Of a stretch of DNA of 64,000 nucleotides, positions 26,201-33,053 are shown piece by piece. The position numbers and the translations under genes are program-made. The first letter of the stretch is position 1. Each line of letters opens with the position of its first letter. The notes beneath the pieces are model-generated. The model saw only the letters and a list, made by a program, of their open reading frames with translations. It was not told the DNA's origin and made no database searches. The stretch comes from Allosediminivita pacifica (lineage in GTDB: Bacteria; Pseudomonadota; Alphaproteobacteria; Rhodobacterales; Rhodobacteraceae), in assembly GCF_003054175.1 (NCBI RefSeq), contig NZ_QBKN01000022.1, positions 1 through 64,000 on the forward strand, read 5' to 3'.

Positions 26201-26836
26201 TCAGGTCCCGGTGAAGGACCCCAGAAAGCGCGCGCGCACGTTTTCGAAATGATCCGCCATGAGCGTGGCGGCCGCCTCCTCGTCGCGCGCGGTGATCGCG
26301 TCGGCGATGGCCACGTGCTCGGCGGCCTGAACAACGAAGCTGTCGTTGGCGCGCGTGAGCGCCGACCGGCGGGCGATGCCGCGCTGCTCGTCGAGGATGG
26401 CGGGCAGGATCGTCAGGCCCGCCGCCTCGGCCACGGCCCGGTGAAACGCGCCGTCGTCCTGCCAGAAGGCATCAAACGTCACCTCCGTGCCCTCGGCCAG
26501 CGCCTGCATCCTGTCACGCGATGCCTTGAGGGGGGCGGTCTGGCCGTTCCGCGCCGCGCGCCGCGCGGCGGCGGTCTCAAGCTGGCGCCGAAGGTGGAGG
26601 ATCTGCAACAGCTGCTCCACCGAGACCGACCGCACCAGCACCACGCCGTTGTTCAGCCGGTCAATCATGCCTTCCTTCTCGAGCCGCGACAGCGCGACCC
26701 GAAGCGGTGTGCGCGACACCCCCAGCGTCTCGGTCAGTGCACGTTCCGACAGCACCGTCTCGCCCGGGATGCGACCCGAGGTGATGTCGTCGCGCATCTT
26801 CTCGTAGGCGGTATCCGAAAGCGTGGCGGCACTCAT
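26201..26836 (-). CDS. GntR-family (FCD-type) transcriptional regulator
   Basis: This 211-residue protein has a winged helix with SERALTETLGVSRTPLRVALSRL near residues 25-47 and an FCD domain. It overlaps the dehydrogenase stop by ATGA. It is the second of two GntR genes embedded in the leftward pxpB-pxpC operon, on either side of a D-2-hydroxyacid dehydrogenase gene. Such duplication suggests that two effectors are sensed in one pathway, or that two small operons were joined. Confidence 0.86.
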   Translation of the reverse strand: MSAATLSDTAYEKMRDDITSGRIPGETVLSERALTETLGVSRTPLRVALSRLEKEGMIDRLNNGVVLVRSVSVEQLLQILHLRRQLETAAARRAARNGQTAPLKASRDRMQALAEGTEVTFDAFWQDDGAFHRAVAEAAGLTILPAILDEQRGIARRSALTRANDSFVVQAAEHVAIADAITARDEEAAATLMADHFENVRARFLGSFTGT

Positions 26837-27792
26837 GCCTTGGCCTTCCGCATGGCGCCCTCGACAGGGGTCACCACTGTCTCCGGCACCCCCCCGTTCA
26901 GCGCCGTGACCACGTGGCCGGCCGCGCCCACCGCGACGCGACGCAGGGCCTCTTCGGTGGTCCCGCCAAGATGGGGCGTGAAAATCACGTTCGAAAACGC
27001 GGCAAGCGGCCCCTGCGCCGCACCGTGGCTGTAGACGTCGAGCGCAGCACCACCAAGGTGGCCGCTGCGCAGGGCCTCGGCCAGAGCCATCTCATCCACT
27101 AGCTCGGCGCGGGCCACGTTCACGAGATGCGCGCCGGGCTTCATCGCGGCCAGGCTTGCAGCGTCGATCATGTGCAGCGTCTCCGGTCGGACCGGTGCAT
27201 GCAGGGTCACGAGATCCGCCTGCGCCAGCCCGTCTTCCAGACTGCCGACCTTCTCGAACCCGCCGGTATCCCGCGCGGAGGGCGAGTGGACGAGCACCCG
27301 CATGCCAAAGGCCGCCGAGGCCATCTGCCCGAAGCGCCCGCCGATATTGCCCCACCCGACAACCAGCAGCGTCTTTCCTGAAAGTTCGGAAAAGCTGATC
27401 GACTCGCGGAATCCTCGCCGTCCCTTACGCTCCCAGCGGTCGGCGGCGGGCACCCCTCGAGCGAGCGCCAGTGCCAGCCCGAGCGTCAATTCCGCCACCG
27501 ACTGGGCATTGGCGCCGGGCGTGTTGGCGACAAGAACCCCGCGTTCGATGGCGGCCTCCTTGTCGACGGCGTTGTGGCCTGTGCCATGCACCACGACCGC
27601 CCGCAGCCGGTCGGCGGCCTCGAAGGCGATGCGCGGAAAACCGGCATCCCGCGTGATTGCCGCATCGCAACCCGGCACCGCCCGCGCGATACCCTCGGCA
27701 TCCGGCGTCTCGCAGAAAACGGGCTCGATCCCGTTCCGGCGCAGCAGCGCGAGACCCTCTTCATGGACGGGCTGGACGATCAGACATTTCAT
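26833..27792 (-). CDS. D-2-hydroxyacid dehydrogenase family protein with altered catalytic Glu
   Basis: This 319-residue NAD(P)-dependent oxidoreductase-like protein has a Rossmann motif GWGNIGGRFG in the middle, the substrate Arg in NVARAELVDE and the catalytic His in FTPHLGGTTEE. In most relatives a Glu sits five residues after the Asp of LDVF (as in LDVFPTEP). Here the stretch reads LDVYSHGAAQGPL and the Glu position is Gly, so catalysis may differ or rely on another acid. The start at 27792 overlaps the GntR stop by ATGA. A 2-keto or 2-hydroxy acid of the pathway is a possible substrate. Confidence 0.82.
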   Translation of the reverse strand: MKCLIVQPVHEEGLALLRRNGIEPVFCETPDAEGIARAVPGCDAAITRDAGFPRIAFEAADRLRAVVVHGTGHNAVDKEAAIERGVLVANTPGANAQSVAELTLGLALALARGVPAADRWERKGRRGFRESISFSELSGKTLLVVGWGNIGGRFGQMASAAFGMRVLVHSPSARDTGGFEKVGSLEDGLAQADLVTLHAPVRPETLHMIDAASLAAMKPGAHLVNVARAELVDEMALAEALRSGHLGGAALDVYSHGAAQGPLAAFSNVIFTPHLGGTTEEALRRVAVGAAGHVVTALNGGVPETVVTPVEGAMRKAKA

Positions 27793-28454
27793 TCGGACGG
27801 CGCCTTTTCGCTGGCGGTGGCTGGGACCTCGTCGAGGTGCTCGAAGATCGCGTCGCGCGCATGGGAGAGGTGCGCCTCCATTTGCGCCGACGCCGCATCG
27901 GCATCGCCCTGCCGCATCGCGTCGATCATGCCAAGGTGCTCGCGGCAGCCGAGCTCGAACCGCTCGGGCACCACCCGGTGATCGAAGATGCAGGTCCGCA
28001 TGTGCAGGTCGTGGATGACCTTGGCGACGGCGGGGTTCCCGGCGGCAATGGCGATGGTGCCGTGAAACGTCCGGTCGACGTGCCACTGCAGGTCATCCTT
28101 GCCCGGCCCACCGCGCATCAGCGCGCGGACCTCATCCTCAAGGCCGTCGAGTTCCTCGGGCAGGATGCGCCCCGTCGCCGCACGGATGGCCGAGGGCTCC
28201 AGCGTCCGGCGCAAGAAAAAGATCTCCTCGATCTCCTCCGACCCGATCCGGCGAAGGCGAAGGAAGCGGCCCGACTGTTCGGCAAGCCCCTCGCTGCGGA
28301 TGCGGGCAATGGCCTCGCGCACCGGCGTCCGTGACATGCCGAGATCCGTGCAAAGTCGCGACTCCTGCAGCGTGTCGCCGGGCTTCAGCTCTCCCTCGAG
28401 GATCCGGCGGATCAGTTCGCGATAGGCGGTCTGCGAAAGGCTTTGTCCGCTCAT
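27789..28454 (-). CDS. GntR-family (FCD-type) transcriptional regulator
   Basis: This 221-residue regulator has the recognition helix region ESRLCTDLGMSRTPVREAIARI near residues 31-52 and an FCD domain with the usual Arg/His-rich helices. Its ATG overlaps the pxpC stop by ATGA, so it is translated from the same mRNA as the 5-oxoprolinase subunits. Control of the pxp genes by 5-oxoproline or a related acid is a natural guess, supported only by position. Confidence 0.87.
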   Translation of the reverse strand: MSGQSLSQTAYRELIRRILEGELKPGDTLQESRLCTDLGMSRTPVREAIARIRSEGLAEQSGRFLRLRRIGSEEIEEIFFLRRTLEPSAIRAATGRILPEELDGLEDEVRALMRGGPGKDDLQWHVDRTFHGTIAIAAGNPAVAKVIHDLHMRTCIFDHRVVPERFELGCREHLGMIDAMRQGDADAASAQMEAHLSHARDAIFEHLDEVPATASEKAPSE

Positions 28455-29506
28455 TGGTGATCCTCCGCCAGGTCATGGCCCATGACTTCCTCGGGCGCCA
28501 CGATGCCCCCGACCAGGTCGCACGCCAGCAGGAATTCCGAGCTGAGCGCCCCCGCCACGTCCGGTACCAGCCCCCCCAGCACCTCGGCAACCCGCGCCCG
28601 TTCTTCCAGAACGATCTCCTCGGCAGCGTCGCGACCGACAATTTCGAAGCGCAGTTCCGTACCGGTCGGCATCTGGGCCAGCCGCGGCAGATCGCACGAC
28701 AGCACCGTGGCGATCTTGGGATAGCCCCCGGTGGTCTGCGCGTCGGCCATGAGCACGACGGCCCGGCCCGAGGCGGGCGCCTGGATCGCGCCCGGCACGA
28801 TCCCGTCCGAGACGATGTCGTGCCCGCCAGCCGCGGGCAGGTCCGGCCCGTCCAGCACCATGGCCATCCGGTCGCGCTGTCGCGTGACCTCGAAGATGCC
28901 CGAGGTCAGACGATCCAGAACCTCGGGATCGAAGTAGTCGTCCTGCGGCCCGGGAACGACGCGAACCGGTGTGCCGGGCGCGATCGCCCCGGGGCGGTAG
29001 ACGGGAACACGCGGCCGGAGGCAGGGCTGCCCGGGATCATCCTCACCAAGCGGCAACACGTCCCCGGCGGCCAGTGCACGTCCCTCCAGACCGCCAATCG
29101 CAAAGCGCAGGTGTGTTGCGCGCCCCCCCAGCATCTCGGGCACGGCGATCCCGCCCGAAACGGCGACATATCCCCAGGTCGCACCCTCCAGCGCGCCGAT
29201 CTTCACGACCTCTCCGGCCTTGACCGCGTGGGACTGCCCAGCCGGCATCACCCGGTCTCCGAAACGGACATCGCACGCCCCTCCGGTCACCGCGAGGCGC
29301 AAGTCGCGCCCGGCCCGGAAGCTGCCGCCGAACCCGGTGAACTCCAGCGTCGCCGCCCCGGGTGCATTGGCGCAGAGCGCGTTCGCGAAATCCATGGCGG
29401 GGCGGTCCATCGCTCCGGCGGCGGGCACACCAAACCGCTTGTGACCAAGGCGGCCTTGATCCTGAACCGACAGCATCGGACCGCAGGACAGGACTTCGAG
29501 ACTCAT
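28451..29506 (-). CDS. pxpC: 5-oxoprolinase subunit C (biotin-dependent carboxyltransferase / KipA family)
   Basis: This 351-residue protein of the PxpC/KipA family starts MSLEVLSCGPMLSVQDQGR and has the cyclophilin-like domain pattern GPQDDYFDPEVLDRL followed by TRQRDRMAMVLDG, where relatives have SRMGYRL-type motifs. With PxpA and PxpB it forms the ATP-dependent 5-oxoprolinase that opens 5-oxoproline to glutamate. The start at 29506 overlaps the pxpB stop by ATGA. The longer open frame lies within pxpB. The symbol rests on family and neighbourhood. Confidence 0.88.
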   Translation of the reverse strand: MSLEVLSCGPMLSVQDQGRLGHKRFGVPAAGAMDRPAMDFANALCANAPGAATLEFTGFGGSFRAGRDLRLAVTGGACDVRFGDRVMPAGQSHAVKAGEVVKIGALEGATWGYVAVSGGIAVPEMLGGRATHLRFAIGGLEGRALAAGDVLPLGEDDPGQPCLRPRVPVYRPGAIAPGTPVRVVPGPQDDYFDPEVLDRLTSGIFEVTRQRDRMAMVLDGPDLPAAGGHDIVSDGIVPGAIQAPASGRAVVLMADAQTTGGYPKIATVLSCDLPRLAQMPTGTELRFEIVGRDAAEEIVLEERARVAEVLGGLVPDVAGALSSEFLLACDLVGGIVAPEEVMGHDLAEDHQ

Positions 29507-30261
29507 CGGTCGCCCTCGGGCGCCGGGGTAATTTCGCCCGATGCAATACCCCGCGCGATCGCGGCGCCCTCGTCCTCGGCGACAGGGACGAAACGGATCC
29601 TGTCTCCGGCCGAGAACAGGAACGGCACCTCCCGCTTCGGGTCGAAGGCGCGCCAGGGCGTCCAGCCGATGAACCGCCACCCGGAGGGACCCGAGACCGA
29701 GTTGATGCTGCCCTGCTGCCCGCCGATGCCGATGGCGCCCGCCGGGATCGACTGGCGCGGTGTGGCCAGCCGCGGCGTATGAAGCGCCTCCGGCAGACCG
29801 CCGAGATAGGCAAAGCCCGGTGCGAAACCGATCATGTAGACGCGGTAGTCCGCCCCCGAATGCAGCGCCACGAGTTCGGCCTCGCTCATCGCCTTGTCCT
29901 GGGCCAGCGCGCCCAGATCCATCCCGATATCACCGCCGTAGACCACGGGCACCCGCCACGTCCGACCGATGTCCGCGCCGATCTCCAGCGCCCCTATGCG
30001 CGCTTCAAGCTCCGCTTCCAGCACGGCGCCGCGCACATGTCCCGGATCGTAGGTGACCAAAAGCGACCTGTAGGTCGGCACGCATTCAAGCACCCCTTCG
30101 ACGGGCGCATCATCCAGGGCGCGGGCGAGGGCAATGACCCGACGGTTCGCGTCTTCGTCGATCCGGGTGCCGAACTGGACCGAGATCGCGGCCTCGCCCA
30201 CAGGCAGAAAGACCGGCCTCTGCGCCGTTCCCTCGCACCGCTCTGGCCCCTGCCCGCTCAT
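29503..30261 (-). CDS. pxpB: 5-oxoprolinase subunit B (KipI family)
   Basis: This 252-residue KipI/PxpB protein has the family hallmark GFAPGFAYLGGLP near residues 145-157 and a closing GPSGWRFIGWTPWRAFDP. The start at ATG 30261 gives the expected N-terminus (FLPVGEAAISVQFG). Its ribosome site is weak. The longer open frame extends divergently across the pxpA promoter and is not real. It is the first gene of the leftward pxpB-pxpC-gntR-dehydrogenase-gntR-VOC transcript. Confidence 0.9.
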   Translation of the reverse strand: MSGQGPERCEGTAQRPVFLPVGEAAISVQFGTRIDEDANRRVIALARALDDAPVEGVLECVPTYRSLLVTYDPGHVRGAVLEAELEARIGALEIGADIGRTWRVPVVYGGDIGMDLGALAQDKAMSEAELVALHSGADYRVYMIGFAPGFAYLGGLPEALHTPRLATPRQSIPAGAIGIGGQQGSINSVSGPSGWRFIGWTPWRAFDPKREVPFLFSAGDRIRFVPVAEDEGAAIARGIASGEITPAPEGDR

Positions 30262-30294
30262 CCCGGAAAACCCTCTTCGCCGTCCTTGTGTTTT

Positions 30295-30318
30295 CAGTAT
30301 TCCAACAGTATCCGGAAT
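30295..30318. promoter_or_regulatory. Repeat element in the pxpB/pxpA divergent promoter region
   Basis: The 123-bp divergent gap holds the direct repeat CAGTATTCC / CAGTATCC (30295-30303, 30306-30313). It overlaps a small inverted repeat, ATTCC...GGAAT (30299-30303, 30314-30318). CAGTATTC also occurs beside the GGTATACC site at 53008-53015. It could be an operator for one of the GntR regulators; this is inference. Confidence 0.35.
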
Positions 30319-30384
30319 GCAATCACCCGGGTCGGTGTCCTTTCCAGGGAAACGCTGGCCCACACGAAAGCGGGGAGAAAGCGA

Positions 30385-31161
30385 ATGCCGGTCACTCTCG
30401 ATCTGAACTGCGACATGGGCGAAAGCTTCGGCGCCTATACCGTCGGCGACGATGCCAGGATGCTCGAAACCGTCACCACCGCAAATGTTGCCTGCGGCTT
30501 TCACGCCGGCGACCCCTCGGTGATGCGCCGCACCATAAGACTTGCCCGCAAGGCGGGTGTCGCCGTCGGAGCGCACCCCTCCTTCATGGATCTCTACGGC
30601 TTCGGGCGGCGTCGCATCTCGGGCGAACGCCCCGAGGATCTCGAGGCACAGCTCATCTACCAGATCGTCGCGATGCAGGGCATGGCCGAGGTCGAGGGCC
30701 ATCACATCACGCACGTCAAGACGCACGGCGCCTTGGGCAACATGGCCGCAACCGACCCCGACCTTGCCGCACTCTGCGTGCGCGCCGTTGCTGCTGTGGA
30801 CGCATCGCTGGTCTATGTCTCGCTGCCCTACTCCGAGACCTTCACCGCGGCCGAGAAGGCCGGGCTTACCGTCGCCTGCGAGATCTACGCCGACCGCAGC
30901 TACACCGACGCGGGCGAACTGACTCCACGCACCGAACCCGGCGCCGTCATCCACGACATCGCACGGAACACCGATCAGGTGCTCGAAATGGTGCTGAACA
31001 AGCGCATCCCCACCACCGGCGGCAAGCGTCTCGAGGTCGAACCCGCGACGCTCTGCATCCATGGCGACACGCCCGGCGCTCCCGGCATCGCCGCCGCCCT
31101 GCGCGCGCGACTTGAGGAAAATGGCGTCACCATCGCCCCTTTCGCCGGACCCGGACGCTGA
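30385..31161 (+). CDS. pxpA: 5-oxoprolinase subunit A (LamB/YcsF family)
   Basis: This 258-residue PxpA protein begins LDLNCDMGESFGAY, then NVACGFHAGDPSVM, GAHPSFMDLYGFGRR and VKTHGALGNMA, all characteristic of the family. It holds the 5-oxoproline-binding part of the PxpABC enzyme. The start at ATG 30385 has GGGGAG upstream. It is divergent from pxpB-pxpC and heads a rightward transcript with an aldolase-family gene and an SDR-like gene. An organism that makes 5-oxoproline from gamma-glutamyl compounds would need it beside GGT. Confidence 0.93.
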   Translation: MPVTLDLNCDMGESFGAYTVGDDARMLETVTTANVACGFHAGDPSVMRRTIRLARKAGVAVGAHPSFMDLYGFGRRRISGERPEDLEAQLIYQIVAMQGMAEVEGHHITHVKTHGALGNMAATDPDLAALCVRAVAAVDASLVYVSLPYSETFTAAEKAGLTVACEIYADRSYTDAGELTPRTEPGAVIHDIARNTDQVLEMVLNKRIPTTGGKRLEVEPATLCIHGDTPGAPGIAAALRARLEENGVTIAPFAGPGR

Positions 31162-31202
31162 TACCGAGCCCGCCACTCGACATACCACACAAGGACCAGG
31201 CC

Positions 31203-32129
31203 ATGCCCCTGCTGACATCCGACGCCAAGGGCGTCTTCGTCATCTCCGTCACCCCCTTCACCGACAAGGGCGAGATCGACTTCGACAGTCTCGACCGCGT
31301 CGTGGACTTCTACTTCGACAAGGGCGCGGACGGGCTGACCATCCTCGGCATGATGGGCGAGGCGCCCAAGCTTACGCAGGCCGAAAGCCGCGCCGTCGCC
31401 GAGCGCGTCATCAAGCGGGCGGGCGACAAGCCCGTCGTTGTCGGCGTCTCGGCCCCCGGGCTCGCCGCCATCGGCGAACTGGGCAAGGCCGTCATGGACA
31501 TGGGCGCCGCCGGCTGCATGGTCACGACCCCCGGCAGCCTCAAGACCGACCCGCAGATCCACGGCTACTTCGCGCAGGTCGCCCGCACGCTCGGCGTGGG
31601 CGTGCCCATCGTGCTGCAGGACTTCCCGCTCTCGACTGGGGTGAACATCTCGGACGAGGTGCTTGGCCGCATCATCGACGATATTCCCGAAGTCGTCATG
31701 CTCAAGCACGAGGACTGGCCGGGCCTGTCCAAGATCACCAAGCTGCGCCGCGCCGAGGCCGAAGGCCGCCGCCGGATCTCGGTCCTCTGCGGCAATGGCG
31801 GCGTCTTCCTGCCCGAAGAGGTCGCCCGCGGCGCCGACGGAGCCATGACCGGTTTCGGCTACCCCGAAATGCTGGCCGATGTGGTGCGCCTTGCAGCCTC
31901 CGGCGATCAGGATCGCGCGCAGGACATCTTCGACGCCTACCTGCCGCTCGTCCGCTACGAGCAGCAGCCCGGCGCCGGGCTTGCCGTGCGCAAGCACGTG
32001 CTGGCGCAGCGCGGCGCCATCGCATCGCCCGCCCTGCGCGCCCCCGGCGCACCGCTCACCCCCGAGGCCGTGGCAGAGGTGGATCGCCTCGTCGCCCGGC
32101 AGGAAAAACGACTGAAGGAGCTGAACTGA
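31203..32129 (+). CDS. DapA/NAL-family aldolase with an altered active site
   Basis: This 308-residue TIM-barrel class I aldolase has a Schiff-base Lys at 168 in VVMLKHEDWPGL. It differs from true dihydrodipicolinate synthase. The GTTGE carboxylate-binding loop reads GMMGE (49-53), and the catalytic Tyr position of YNVP reads QDFP (139-142). It is therefore unlikely to make lysine precursor. It may be a lyase or hydratase for a keto acid derived from the oxoproline or amide pathway. The start has AAGGACC upstream. It overlaps the next gene by TGATG. Confidence 0.85.
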   Translation: MPLLTSDAKGVFVISVTPFTDKGEIDFDSLDRVVDFYFDKGADGLTILGMMGEAPKLTQAESRAVAERVIKRAGDKPVVVGVSAPGLAAIGELGKAVMDMGAAGCMVTTPGSLKTDPQIHGYFAQVARTLGVGVPIVLQDFPLSTGVNISDEVLGRIIDDIPEVVMLKHEDWPGLSKITKLRRAEAEGRRRISVLCGNGGVFLPEEVARGADGAMTGFGYPEMLADVVRLAASGDQDRAQDIFDAYLPLVRYEQQPGAGLAVRKHVLAQRGAIASPALRAPGAPLTPEAVAEVDRLVARQEKRLKELN

Positions 32130-32878
32130 TGGACCTGGGACTCAAGGGAAAGACCGCACTAGTACTCGGCGCAAGCCGCGGACTGGGTTCCGCCAGTGCC
32201 AAACTTCTGGCCGAGGAAGGCGCCACCGTCATCGCTGCCTCGCGCAGCGGCACCGCCCCGGGCGAGGGCATGGAAGGGGTCAAGCTCGACCTCGCCGACG
32301 TCGCCAGCGTCGATGCCCTCGTGGCGCGACTGAAGGACCAGCCGGTCGACATCCTGGTAAACAACTGCGGCGGTCCCGCCGCGGGGCCCGCCAAGGGTCA
32401 GAGCGCCGCCGCCTGGCAGGCCGCCTTCGAGGCCATGGCCGCGCCGATCTTCCGCATCACCGACGCAGCGCTTCCGGGCATGACCGCGAAGGGCTGGGGC
32501 CGGATCGTCACCATCGGATCGTCCGGCATCGTCCAGCCGATCCCCAACCTCGCGCTGTCGAACGGCGTGCGCGGTGCCATCGCCGGGTGGTCCAAGACGC
32601 TCGCCGAAGAGGTGGCCGGCGACGGCATCACGGTCAACATCGTCATGCCCGGCCGCATCGCGACCGACCGCCTGGCGCAGCTCGACGGCATCAAGGCCGA
32701 GAAGACCGGCGCCTCGCTCGAGGACGTGCAGGACGCCAGCCGCAAGACCATCCCCGCTGGCCGCTACGGCAAGCCCGAGGAATTCGGCTCGGTCGTGACC
32801 TTCCTCTGCTCCGCGCAGGCGGCCTATGTGACAGGCTCCATGCTGCGCGTGGACGGCGGAATGATCCGGGGTCTCTGA
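32129..32878 (+). CDS. SDR-fold protein with the catalytic Tyr and Lys replaced
   Basis: This 249-residue Rossmann-fold protein has the NAD(P) motif GASRGLG (14-20), NNCGGP (78-83) and the catalytic Ser near 131-132. Thirteen residues after Ser131, where YxxxK should be, the sequence reads SNGVR (144-148), so the Tyr and Lys are Ser and Arg. Some annotated oxidoreductases share this pattern, but their reaction is not clear to me. It is the third gene after pxpA and overlaps the aldolase stop. Downstream (32879-33053) is a non-coding gap before the giant-gene trio. Confidence 0.84.
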   Translation: MDLGLKGKTALVLGASRGLGSASAKLLAEEGATVIAASRSGTAPGEGMEGVKLDLADVASVDALVARLKDQPVDILVNNCGGPAAGPAKGQSAAAWQAAFEAMAAPIFRITDAALPGMTAKGWGRIVTIGSSGIVQPIPNLALSNGVRGAIAGWSKTLAEEVAGDGITVNIVMPGRIATDRLAQLDGIKAEKTGASLEDVQDASRKTIPAGRYGKPEEFGSVVTFLCSAQAAYVTGSMLRVDGGMIRGL

Positions 32879-32988
32879 TCCCCACGGGGCATCGCCGGCG
32901 TCCGGACCGGCGGTGCCACACCGGACGGCCGACGTCCGGAATACCCGACCTGACAGAATTTTCTTTTGCCAGATCTTTCGGCATCGAG

Positions 32989-33010
32989 CTACTCTGAGTT
33001 GAGTAGTTTT
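32989..33010 (+). terminator. Small hairpin with T-run upstream of the giant-gene trio
   Basis: CTACTC (32989-32994) pairs with GAGTAG (33001-33006) around TGAGTT and is followed by TTTT. It may end the pxpA-aldolase-SDR transcript. The 6-bp arms are weak, so an operator for the next gene is equally possible. The DNA here is clearly less GC-rich than the genes around it, as expected for a promoter region. Confidence 0.4.
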
Positions 33011-33053
33011 ACCGAGTCTTTCCCCAAAATTATTTCTCAACAAGAGGTGGATT

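Noticed and set aside
31203-32129. dapA of lysine biosynthesis
   Set aside because: The GTTGE loop and catalytic Tyr are changed, and the gene is linked to pxpA.
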